Program-made: the position numbers and the translations under genes
Shown: in pieces, positions 24,482-32,598 of the stretch
Numbering within the stretch: position 1 is the stretch's first letter
Layout of the letters: each line of letters opens with the position of its first letter
Assembly: GCA_949288725.1 (NCBI GenBank)
Contig: CASELF010000053.1
Span: 1-40,965 of the forward strand
Length of the DNA: 40,965 nt
Reading direction: 5' to 3'
Origin: an uncultured bacterium
GTDB taxonomy: Bacteria; Cyanobacteriota; Vampirovibrionia; Gastranaerophilales; Gastranaerophilaceae
The notes under the pieces: model-generated
What the model was told of the DNA's origin: nothing
The model's input: the letters and a program-made list of their open reading frames with translations, nothing else
The model's database searches: none

Positions 24482-25306
24482 ATGGAAAAACTTGGATGCG
24501 CGCTTGGTATAATTATATTTGCATTTGTTACAATATTAATCCTAACTACTGATATTGGTGACTTTAAGCACACTGTTCAATTTTCTAATCAAAACTTAGC
24601 AATAAATCAACAACAAAATGCTACCGTCCAAACATCTCCGGTTACAAACACAGATCAAAAAATTAACACTAAAGAAATTTCCTATGACAATATTAATTTT
24701 GACATTGAAACAAAAGAACTTAATAATAGCGAAATTCCTATAAATAATAACTCTGCCAAAATTTCAAATAGCGGACAAAGAATTGACAATCAAAATATAA
24801 AAATTTCACAAAATGACATAAATAACCTTAAAGCAGGATTTAAAAACTCTAGGAATTTCAATAACAGAAATGTAACATATAATAATTCAGCCCAAAATAT
24901 TAACAACTATAATACTAATGTTAACAATTATGATGAATATAGACTGAAAAATATTGATTGGAGCACCTGGAAAAGTAATTTTGTTAATAAAATTACAGAT
25001 GATACTTTCTATATACCTGAACTAAATAACTACCCTACTGGAACTTTATTCCATTATTCCTTCAACGTGGATAACACAGGAAAAGTTTATAACGTGAAGG
25101 TTACATCATTAACTATTTCAAAAGAAGATAAGGAAAAAATAGTTAAAATGATTGAAAATTATTCATATACAGATATTACAAAATTCCCTGCTAATTCAAA
25201 AAGAAAAACTGCTAAAATTTCTGCAATTTTACTATTTTCAAATGAAACAGAATATTCATCACCTAGTGATTTCCACGATTTGGAACAAATAAAAATTAAG
25301 TTATAA
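24482..25306 (+). CDS. TolA/TonB-like envelope-spanning protein
   Basis: A 274-residue protein. One N-terminal membrane helix (5-24), a long Asn/Gln/Thr-rich disordered linker (30-155), then a C-terminal domain with 'WSTWKSNFVNKI', 'YPTGTLFHYSFNVDNTGKVYN' and 'FPANSKRKTAKISAILL'. That order of motifs is typical of TonB/TolA C-terminal domains, which reach the outer membrane and bind receptors or pore proteins. The linker, normally Pro- or Ala-rich, is Asn-rich here. It ends a three-gene operon with the VWA and FHA-like genes, and a terminator follows. No ExbB/ExbD or TolQ/TolR genes are in the window. Confidence 0.7.
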   Translation: MEKLGCALGIIIFAFVTILILTTDIGDFKHTVQFSNQNLAINQQQNATVQTSPVTNTDQKINTKEISYDNINFDIETKELNNSEIPINNNSAKISNSGQRIDNQNIKISQNDINNLKAGFKNSRNFNNRNVTYNNSAQNINNYNTNVNNYDEYRLKNIDWSTWKSNFVNKITDDTFYIPELNNYPTGTLFHYSFNVDNTGKVYNVKVTSLTISKEDKEKIVKMIENYSYTDITKFPANSKRKTAKISAILLFSNETEYSSPSDFHDLEQIKIKL

Positions 25307-25309
25307 AAA

Positions 25310-25344
25310 AGAAGGAACTGTATTAACTATACAATTCCTTCCTT
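25310..25344 (+). terminator. Terminator of the VWA operon
   Basis: GAAGGAA-C-TGTAT / ATACA-A-TTCCTTC stem (25311-25341) with a 5-nt loop; only a weak T-tract follows. Confidence 0.55.
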
Positions 25345-25359
25345 ATCCCAATAATCATA

Positions 25360-25878
25360 TTATATCAATTTTTTATGCATTATCTGTGATAATAATGACA
25401 TTATGTACTTATCTTGTCGCATATCAGCAAAACTGTTAAACAATCTTCTTACTGATTGATGATAAGTTCTGAATACTTTCACACAAATTCCCTTATCAGA
25501 TTCGCCTAAAACATTACGATAAACCTGAAACATTCCTCTACCTTCATTTGAAATTAAAATGGTAGCATTATCTAAATATGTTCTTTTTCCGTTTATCACA
25601 ACTTCTTGCATATTACGGATAAATTCTAACTTTGGAGTCGTTTCTGTAGGTAATTTGGTAGTTATTTTATTAATAAAACCTTTGCCCCTGAATGCTTCAA
25701 TCTTACGATCACCTCTGAAGTTTTCCAATGGCCTTCTTTCATTAATTTTAGAATTTTCAAAAAAATCCTGAAGTCTTTCATCTACAGTTTTTCTTCTTGT
25801 CCTGATTGGACGGGTGTTATCGTGATTAATATAAGAATTTGTTGATGCTATTGTTACTGATGGTACCTGTATAGACAT
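25360..25878 (-). CDS. Hypothetical protein
   Basis: A 172-residue soluble, basic protein. ATG 25878 is chosen over an earlier in-frame ATG because AAGGGG lies about 7 nt before it. Residues 20-70 are Arg/Lys-rich ('RPIRTRRKTVDERLQDFF'); a beta-rich middle contains 'ILISNEGRGMFQVYR', and the C-terminus is helical. The block 'ISN-E/R-G-R/K-G' recurs in the unrelated-looking protein at 35335 ('VVISNRGKG'). No signal peptide or known family. Confidence 0.6.
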   Translation of the reverse strand: MSIQVPSVTIASTNSYINHDNTRPIRTRRKTVDERLQDFFENSKINERRPLENFRGDRKIEAFRGKGFINKITTKLPTETTPKLEFIRNMQEVVINGKRTYLDNATILISNEGRGMFQVYRNVLGESDKGICVKVFRTYHQSVRRLFNSFADMRQDKYIMSLLSQIMHKKLI

Positions 25879-26020
25879 GTTATACCCCTTCATCTTTTAC
25901 GCTGTGCAAACTTTTTTTTATAATAACCGTAAAAAAATATTTTTGTTACTTTTATAGTAAAAATTTTACAATTACTTAATAAATATCATATTTTCAGATT
26001 AGTAGTTTATAATCATCCTG

Positions 26021-26029
26021 TGGTATCAT
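26021..26029 (+). promoter_or_regulatory. Extended -10 box of the TPR-GT gene (leaderless)
   Basis: TGG-TATCAT (hexamer 26024-26029), six bases, ATG at 26036; no ribosome binding site. Confidence 0.5.
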
Positions 26030-26035
26030 AACTTT

Positions 26036-27694
26036 ATGGATATTGAAGATTTAAAAACTCTGCTAAATTCAGATACCGTATTTGCTGAAAATACGCTTAT
26101 TTCTCCAGAAATTTTGCAAAAAATTGATAACCTTTTAGAAATTTCAATAAAAAAAATAAGTAATGAAACTTTTGGAATATACAAAAAATTTGTTGTTATG
26201 AAACAAAATGCGCCAGAAGGCATGAAACTTGAATTATTTAAAGTTATTAAAAATTATCAAAGGGAAAAGTTTCAACAAAAAGAATTTGCAGATGCTCTTT
26301 TAATGAACAGATTTTTAATTGTAAAATCAAAACTATTACCACAAAACTATTGTGATATTGCTGATATTTTATTTAATATGGGACAAACTGATTTGTCTAA
26401 AAGTTTTTTGGATTTTTATCAAAAGACAGAAAGTAATTTGCCTCTTAATTTATTAACAGTTGCAAATTTCTACAATTTGAATTTAAAAGATTACATTACT
26501 GCAATAAAATACTATGAACAATATCTTCAAATTGAGGAAACAAAACCTGTAATATTTACTACACTCGGGAATCTATATAAAAAAGCGTATGGAGATAAAA
26601 GTTTAAAAGAGCAAATTTATTATTTTGAAAGAGCATATCAATTAAACCCAAAAGACAGACTAACACTGCATAGTTTAGCGTTTGACTATGAAAAAGTAAA
26701 CGATAAAATAAATGCTGACAAATACTACAAAGAACTGTTAAATAATAACCCGACTGAAATTGATTATTATAATTATGGCGGTTTTTTAATTAGTTGTGGC
26801 GATTTATACAACGGTCATAAATATCTTACTCACAGATTTTTAATTGATGATGTTAATCTTAAATATCCTGAAAATCTTGATATTAAAAAGAAGTGGAATT
26901 TTAAAGATAATATTTCTGACAAAATATTACTTGTTCACTATGAGCAAGGTTTTGGAGATACTTTTATGTATTGCAGATTTGTTCCAATGCTAAAAAATTT
27001 ATGTAAAAAAGTGATTTTTGTTGTTCAAGATGAAGTTTTTGATTTGATTAAAAATTCGCCTCTTATAACAAAAGATTGTGAGGTAATATCTTCAAAATCA
27101 AATATTCAAAACATTGAATATGATTATAATATAGCACTTATGGATTTGCCATATATTCTAAAAACGACAGTTGAAACTATCCCCTATCCTCAAGGTTACT
27201 TGGAAATAGAGGATAAAAAAATTCAAGAATATAAAAGAAAAAATATTAAGGAATCAAATAATTTAAAAGTCGGAATTGCATACAAAGGAAATAAAAAAGC
27301 AAATTATAACGGTAGAGATATTGATTTTAAGAAATTTTCTAAAATGCTTGATTTAACTGGTTTTGATTTTTACTCTTTTAATATGGAAAATGAAAATGAT
27401 ATTAGAATTAAGAATTTGAGCCAAACATTCCGCAATTTTTCTGACACGGCCTGTGCAATTAAAAATATGGATATTATAATTTCAACCGATAATGTAATTC
27501 TAAATCTTTCAGGTGCTTTAGGGACAGAAACAATCGGATTATTTAATAAATATCCAAACTTTAGATGGTACAAACTATCAGGAAATGATGTAGGTTATTA
27601 TAAGTCTGTAACCCCACTTCAAGTTGAGCAAGAAAATTCATGGGCTAAGGTTATATCTCAAACTATGAATATTCTTAAAGAAAAGATTTTGTAA
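26036..27694 (+). CDS. TPR protein fused to a GT9-like glycosyltransferase domain
   Basis: A 552-residue protein. Residues about 60-270 are helical repeats with TPR features ('KYYEQYLQIEETKPVIFTTLGNLY', 'AYQLNPKDRLTLHSLAFDY'). The C-terminal half follows the pattern of TPR-linked heptosyltransferase-like (GT9) domains: 'LLVHYEQGFGDTFMYCRFVP', 'YDYNIALMDLPY', 'KVGIAYKGN' and 'IISTDNVILNLSGALGTETIGLF'. In most relatives the last block has D-T-A-V-A-H-L; here it is D-N-V-I-L-N-L, so the usual His is missing. Probable role is glycosylation of proteins or surface glycans, with the repeats binding the acceptor. Single gene. Confidence 0.75.
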   Translation: MDIEDLKTLLNSDTVFAENTLISPEILQKIDNLLEISIKKISNETFGIYKKFVVMKQNAPEGMKLELFKVIKNYQREKFQQKEFADALLMNRFLIVKSKLLPQNYCDIADILFNMGQTDLSKSFLDFYQKTESNLPLNLLTVANFYNLNLKDYITAIKYYEQYLQIEETKPVIFTTLGNLYKKAYGDKSLKEQIYYFERAYQLNPKDRLTLHSLAFDYEKVNDKINADKYYKELLNNNPTEIDYYNYGGFLISCGDLYNGHKYLTHRFLIDDVNLKYPENLDIKKKWNFKDNISDKILLVHYEQGFGDTFMYCRFVPMLKNLCKKVIFVVQDEVFDLIKNSPLITKDCEVISSKSNIQNIEYDYNIALMDLPYILKTTVETIPYPQGYLEIEDKKIQEYKRKNIKESNNLKVGIAYKGNKKANYNGRDIDFKKFSKMLDLTGFDFYSFNMENENDIRIKNLSQTFRNFSDTACAIKNMDIIISTDNVILNLSGALGTETIGLFNKYPNFRWYKLSGNDVGYYKSVTPLQVEQENSWAKVISQTMNILKEKIL

Positions 27695-27777
27695 AATCTA
27701 TTTTTTAATATAGCAAAAAATATTTTTATGATTTTTACAATAAGTACAATATTAAACATTTATAAAAGGAGAAAATC

Positions 27778-28107
27778 ATGCAAATTACAAACAACAATAA
27801 CCTATCATTCAGTTCAGTACATTTAAAAGCCAAAAATATGCCCCTATCAAAACCTCTAAATATTCTTGAATCAAGTTTTAATCTAAAAGGATTTTACAAC
27901 CAAACACCTGAAGTTGTAAGAAAGCAACTAACAGGCAGCCAAGCAGGTGTTATTTTGGATAAAAAAGGAATAACACTAGTTGGTCAAGATCGTGAAGCAG
28001 ATGAATTTATTGCTCGCCAAATGACAAAAGGTAATATCGAACACACTTACGTTCAAGATACACCTGAAACAAACTTTGATGGTCCAATATTTGATATTTT
28101 TGGATAA
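27778..28107 (+). CDS. Hypothetical protein with N-terminal LSFSS motif
   Basis: A 109-residue soluble protein. Near its start it has NNLSFSSVHLKAKN, the motif shared by several unrelated hypotheticals here. The rest has no recognisable domain; 'QAGVILDKKGITLVGQDREADEFIARQM' suggests a small alpha/beta fold. AAAGGAG lies 7-8 nt before the ATG and a very strong terminator follows, so it is probably well expressed. Single gene. Confidence 0.65.
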   Translation: MQITNNNNLSFSSVHLKAKNMPLSKPLNILESSFNLKGFYNQTPEVVRKQLTGSQAGVILDKKGITLVGQDREADEFIARQMTKGNIEHTYVQDTPETNFDGPIFDIFG

Positions 28108-28116
28108 GAAAATTTG

Positions 28117-28161
28117 ACAAAAAGGTGGCGGAGCAAAGATTTGCTCCGCCACCTTTTTTAT
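28117..28161 (+). terminator. Very strong bidirectional terminator
   Basis: Perfect 18-bp GC-rich stem (28119-28136 with 28141-28158), AGAT loop, A-run before and T-run after. It serves the hypothetical gene and the convergent synthetase gene ending at 28171. Confidence 0.9.
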
Positions 28162-28170
28162 ACATAAAAT

Positions 28171-29838
28171 TTATGCCATAACTTCTTCTTTTACAACATT
28201 TCTTTTAACTTTTCTTGTAGCAGTTCTTGGCAATGCTTCTTTTCTTACAACGATATTTACAGGTCTTTTGTATGGAGCCAACTGAACAGACAACTTTTTA
28301 ACTTCATGAACTATATATTTTTGTAATTCGTCATCGTCATCAAACCTATCTAAAACCTCTTTAGTAGGAACAATAACCGTCATAATTTCTTCTGTTCCAT
28401 CTTTTGCGCCTGAACTTCTTGTTGCGCCAAATACACAAACTTCTGCAAATTCTTTGTTTTGCTCCAAAACAGCCTCTACTTCTTCCGGAAATACTTTCTT
28501 TCCACCTGATAAAACTATCATATTCTTAATTCTACCGGTTATATAAAGTCTGCCATCTTCATCAAATCTTGCGATATCACCAGTATGGAACCAACCGTCA
28601 GGTTCTAATACTTCTGCTGTTTTTTCAGGATTGTTATAATATCCTTTCATTACAGACGGACCTTTCACTAACAATTCTCCGGTTTCAGGATCAATTTTTG
28701 CTTCGTATGAATCCAATACAGGGCCAACAGATAATAATTTTCTATCCTCACCTTTATCTACAGAAATTATAGGACTTGTTTCTGTTAAACCATAAGCCTG
28801 GAATACTTTTATTCCAATTCTTTCAAAAAATTCACCAACAGATGCTTCTAATGGAGCACCTCCTGATATAAAGCCATAAAAACTACCGCCAAATTTTGCC
28901 AATATACTTCTGAATAACTGACGTCTTATTGAATAATCACTTATATATTCAGCTGCAGCGTATGATTTTTCAAACAACAATCTTTCTTCTTCCGGAAGAG
29001 ATCTGATATCTGCTTCTATCGTAGTTTTCAACAATTTCATAAACGCCGGGACTACAATCATAAAATCAATCTTCTTTTCTCTCATATCACCTAATACATC
29101 TCTAGGCTTTAAACTCTGCGGATAATATATTGAACATCCTCGATTCAAAAATGTTGAAAATCCAACAGTCAATTCAAACAAATGGTTCATAGGCAATATA
29201 GATAACAAATTAACCTGCTCACTTGGCAAAATTTCAGATAATCTTCCTACTAAACCTAATACCTGAGAAGTCATATTTCCAAATGTAGTTTGAACTCCCT
29301 TTGGGGCGCCGGTTGTACCTGATGTATAAATAATCAATGCGGTATCTCTTAATGAGCGATGACGCCACTTGCACTCCTCGCCTTGTGGTAATGTGTATAA
29401 ACTTGGAATATCAATATTTTGATTATGCTCATCCATCAAAATTAAATGCTTTATTGAAGGAACTTTCTTCTGCAATTCTCTGCCTTTTTCCAAATTGGCT
29501 AAAGAAACTACTAACACTGAAGGTTCACAATTTGATAAAATTGATACTAATTCATATATTGTTAATTTATTATCCAAAGGTACTGTAACCATACCTGATA
29601 TGACAGAAGCAAATACACAAGCTCCCATTTCCGGCATTGATTCTGCTAAAATGGCCAATTTATCACCTTTTTGCATTTGCAAATCTGAAATCAAATAACT
29701 TGCAAATTGCTTTGTCAAAAGGCTTAAACCTTTATATGTTAACTCCTTCCAGCCATATTTGTTTCTTTTTCCAAGAGCAATTCTCTCACCATATAATTTT
29801 GTATTTTTGTCTAATAGTGATAAAACATTCTCTTTCAT
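28171..29838 (-). CDS. AMP-binding acyl-CoA/acyl-ACP synthetase
   Basis: A 555-residue adenylate-forming enzyme. The P-loop motif 'LIIYTSGTTGAPKGVQ' (about 170-185), 'YGLTETSP', 'DGWFHTGDIARFDEDG' and the hinge 'YITGRIKNMIVLSGGKKVFPEEVE' identify the long-chain fatty acid branch. It activates a fatty acid to the acyl-AMP and then the thioester. Lys at 'TRKVKR' near the C-terminus is the likely catalytic lysine region. It lies 65 nt downstream of an acyl-ACP thioesterase gene on the same strand, so the pair could release and re-activate fatty acids. AAAGG precedes the ATG. Confidence 0.93.
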   Translation of the reverse strand: MKENVLSLLDKNTKLYGERIALGKRNKYGWKELTYKGLSLLTKQFASYLISDLQMQKGDKLAILAESMPEMGACVFASVISGMVTVPLDNKLTIYELVSILSNCEPSVLVVSLANLEKGRELQKKVPSIKHLILMDEHNQNIDIPSLYTLPQGEECKWRHRSLRDTALIIYTSGTTGAPKGVQTTFGNMTSQVLGLVGRLSEILPSEQVNLLSILPMNHLFELTVGFSTFLNRGCSIYYPQSLKPRDVLGDMREKKIDFMIVVPAFMKLLKTTIEADIRSLPEEERLLFEKSYAAAEYISDYSIRRQLFRSILAKFGGSFYGFISGGAPLEASVGEFFERIGIKVFQAYGLTETSPIISVDKGEDRKLLSVGPVLDSYEAKIDPETGELLVKGPSVMKGYYNNPEKTAEVLEPDGWFHTGDIARFDEDGRLYITGRIKNMIVLSGGKKVFPEEVEAVLEQNKEFAEVCVFGATRSSGAKDGTEEIMTVIVPTKEVLDRFDDDDELQKYIVHEVKKLSVQLAPYKRPVNIVVRKEALPRTATRKVKRNVVKEEVMA

Positions 29839-29903
29839 ACACCTTTACTCCCCTATACTATAAACATTCTTGAAAGGATTATAACATAAATTTGCGCTTT
29901 TGA

Positions 29904-30680
29904 CTATATATTTCTATATGTGAATTTTAACAAACACAAACTATCACCAGTGTTTGCATTTTTTATCAAATGCTCGGTTACAGAATTTTCTTCATCAATA
30001 TATACTTGAGAACAAATACGCTCTCCGTATTCTACATCTCGTTTGAAGTAAACATCTATGGACTTGATAATATGATTTTTCCTAAAATCATAATCTAAAG
30101 CTTCAAGTGCCCAAGTTATATAAACCGTATTATTAACATGATTATTTATATCTAAATCATCATATCTTATTTCAAAAATTTTCTCTTTAGTAACAGCAGT
30201 CAATGGTTTTAGTCTGTTTAATTCTAAATCATTTTCCCTTGGCGTAAATTGCAAAAATTCAGGATATTCTTTTTCAATATTAACAATAGATTTTTTACCC
30301 AAATCCACAATAAACCAACTTGATACTGCTCGAAGAAGAACTTTTTGAGTATTGTTATCAAGGATTTCAAAATCACGGTAAAATGTTGATTTTTGACATC
30401 CGCGACTTTCTGTTTTAATTTTTATACTCTTTAAATCTGATAAATAATTTTCAAACTCAATCCGATATCTTATAATAAACCAGCCATATCCTTTTTTCGC
30501 CAAACCATCACAACTGTATTGTTCTCCTATTATTGATATGGATTTTTCAGCCAAATCTTGCATATAATTAAACAATACAACAGGTTTTACCCTATGAGAG
30601 CATTCTGTTTCTGACACAGATATTGCATAATCTTTTTCCAACGTATATTTATCTATTTCTCTTTCGCAAGTATCAGACAA
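29904..30680 (-). CDS. Acyl-ACP thioesterase (FatA/FatB type)
   Basis: A 258-residue double hot-dog thioesterase that releases fatty acids from ACP. The first half has 'RVKPVVLFNYMQDLAEKSI' and 'GYGWFIIRYRIEF'; the second has 'DLDINNHVNNTVYITWALEAL', with the Asn and His of the active site (N-x-H-V-N-N pattern) and an acidic Glu further on. The start is TTG at 30680 because the frame opens there, AGG lies close before it, and the gene begins 5 nt after the stop of the Na/Pi transporter gene. It is followed by the acyl synthetase. Confidence 0.88.
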   Translation of the reverse strand: MSDTCEREIDKYTLEKDYAISVSETECSHRVKPVVLFNYMQDLAEKSISIIGEQYSCDGLAKKGYGWFIIRYRIEFENYLSDLKSIKIKTESRGCQKSTFYRDFEILDNNTQKVLLRAVSSWFIVDLGKKSIVNIEKEYPEFLQFTPRENDLELNRLKPLTAVTKEKIFEIRYDDLDINNHVNNTVYITWALEALDYDFRKNHIIKSIDVYFKRDVEYGERICSQVYIDEENSVTEHLIKNANTGDSLCLLKFTYRNI

Positions 30681-30685
30681 TTATC

Positions 30686-32452
30686 TTACCTATCCAAAAT
30701 TAATGGTTCAACAGCATATTTTCCTTTAAATTCTTCAACCTGTGCTGCAAAATCTGCCATTGTTACTTCTTTTAATTTATTCTTAAGTATATGTCTTGGA
30801 ATAGAACTGTTATTTGCTTGAATAATATTTGTCGCAATATTTGAACAATGATCGGAAATCCTTTCTAAATCATTAAGAATTTCAACATAGACAAACCCTC
30901 TTTTAATATGGGTTCTATCACGTTTTACCCTTTTAATATGATTTTTCTTAGCAACATAGGCAATATCATCTACAACCTGCTCTAAAGGTTCGACATGGTG
31001 TGCTAAACCTAAATTATGTTCAACAAATGAATTTACAGTAATATCAAACACTTCCTTAACAGCATTGACAACGTGTTTTAATTCTTCAATAGAATCAGGA
31101 GAAAGCGTCCACTCTTTCCTTTTAATTTTCGTTGCCAAATTCAAGATATGAATTGCGTGGTCAGCAATTTTTTCAAAATCTGATATTGATAATATCAACT
31201 GAGATATTTTATTACTATCCTCATCTGACAATTCTCTGCCTGACAATTTTTGAAGAAAAGTTTCCAACATATCCTGATATTTATCAATTAATACTTCATT
31301 TTTTGTTATAACTTCAGCAACTTTCGGGTTATATTGTTTCAACATTCTAACAGCCATAACAAGGGTTTCTCTTGTAATTTTAGCCATTGTTGCTGTCAGT
31401 TTATAACACTGAACAATTGCAATTGATGGAGTTAACAGCAAACGTTCATCCAATACAACAAATTTTTCGTCCTTCTTATCTTTGATAATATAATACGCAA
31501 TTTTTTCAAGAACTTTAGCAAACGGGAAAAGGATTAATGTTGTTAAAATATTGAAAATTGAATGAACAATAGCAATACCAAAAGGATTTACTGTTTCATT
31601 AAACGGATAATGAATAAAGAAATGACCAAATTCATAAATCGGTAAAAATATTAATGCACCTAACACATTAAATACAACATGCACAACAGCAACTCTTCTT
31701 GCATTAGTATTAACACCAATACTTGATAAAACTGCAGTAACACAAGTACCTATATTTTGACCGATAATAATAGGAACAGCCATTGCATAAGATACACTGC
31801 CGGTTAATGATAATGCTTGTAACATACCAACAGAAGCAGCTGAACTTTGGATAATTGCTGTTACAACAAGACCAACCATTAAACCAAATATCGGATTTTT
31901 GAAAGCAGTTAATACATGAGCGAATTTAGGATCCTGTGCCAACGGGCTCATCGCAGATGACATCAAGCCCATACCAAACATCAATACTGCAAAACCCACA
32001 AAAAATGTCCCGAAGTTTCTCCTTCTGGACATACTGTTTTTTGACGTCATAATCATTATAACACCGATAAGGGCTAATATTGGGGTGAATGATTCAGGCT
32101 TTAATAATCGCATAAAGAAATTATCACTACTAATACCTGATAAACTTAAAATCCAAGACGTTATCGTTGTTCCGATATTAGCTCCCATTATAACCCCGAT
32201 TGCTTGCGATAATTTCATTATTCCTGAATTTACAAAACCAACAAGCATTACGGTTACTGCTGATGAACTTTGCACTGCCATTGTTATTCCAATACCAAGC
32301 AGAAGACCTTTCAAAGGACTTGAGGTCATTTTCTCAAGCAATTTCTCCATCTTTCCACCGGCGATTTTTTCAAGTCCTGTAGACATAACTAACATGCCAT
32401 ATAGGAAAAATGCTAACCCACCGCACAAAGTAAAAATCGCAAATACATCCAT
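30686..32452 (-). CDS. Na/Pi cotransporter family protein with PhoU domain
   Basis: A 588-residue protein. The membrane half has the two inverted repeats of NptA/YjbB-type transporters, each with a QSS motif ('VQSSSAVTVMLVGF', 'IQSSAASVGMLQAL') followed by 'GANIGTT' or 'GQNIGTC'. The cytoplasmic C-terminal 240 residues form a PhoU-like helical domain ('SISDFEKIADHAIHI', 'EILNDLERISDHCSNIA'), with the repeated E-x-I-x-D-H that binds metals. Role is sodium-coupled phosphate movement, uptake or efflux, gated by PhoU. GGAGAAAG precedes the ATG; the downstream thioesterase is coupled. A PhoR-like kinase gene lies upstream on the same strand. Confidence 0.92.
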   Translation of the reverse strand: MDVFAIFTLCGGLAFFLYGMLVMSTGLEKIAGGKMEKLLEKMTSSPLKGLLLGIGITMAVQSSSAVTVMLVGFVNSGIMKLSQAIGVIMGANIGTTITSWILSLSGISSDNFFMRLLKPESFTPILALIGVIMIMTSKNSMSRRRNFGTFFVGFAVLMFGMGLMSSAMSPLAQDPKFAHVLTAFKNPIFGLMVGLVVTAIIQSSAASVGMLQALSLTGSVSYAMAVPIIIGQNIGTCVTAVLSSIGVNTNARRVAVVHVVFNVLGALIFLPIYEFGHFFIHYPFNETVNPFGIAIVHSIFNILTTLILFPFAKVLEKIAYYIIKDKKDEKFVVLDERLLLTPSIAIVQCYKLTATMAKITRETLVMAVRMLKQYNPKVAEVITKNEVLIDKYQDMLETFLQKLSGRELSDEDSNKISQLILSISDFEKIADHAIHILNLATKIKRKEWTLSPDSIEELKHVVNAVKEVFDITVNSFVEHNLGLAHHVEPLEQVVDDIAYVAKKNHIKRVKRDRTHIKRGFVYVEILNDLERISDHCSNIATNIIQANNSSIPRHILKNKLKEVTMADFAAQVEEFKGKYAVEPLILDR

Positions 32453-32598
32453 TATTCTTTCTCCATTAATTTTTCATATTTTATAACTTTTTGTATATGC
32501 GTATATGCACACAGAGAAATTATACAATAAATAAAAATTTTTTTCAATAAATTCAACAATACTTGAAATAGTTTACTTAAATATTTTTAATATATTCA

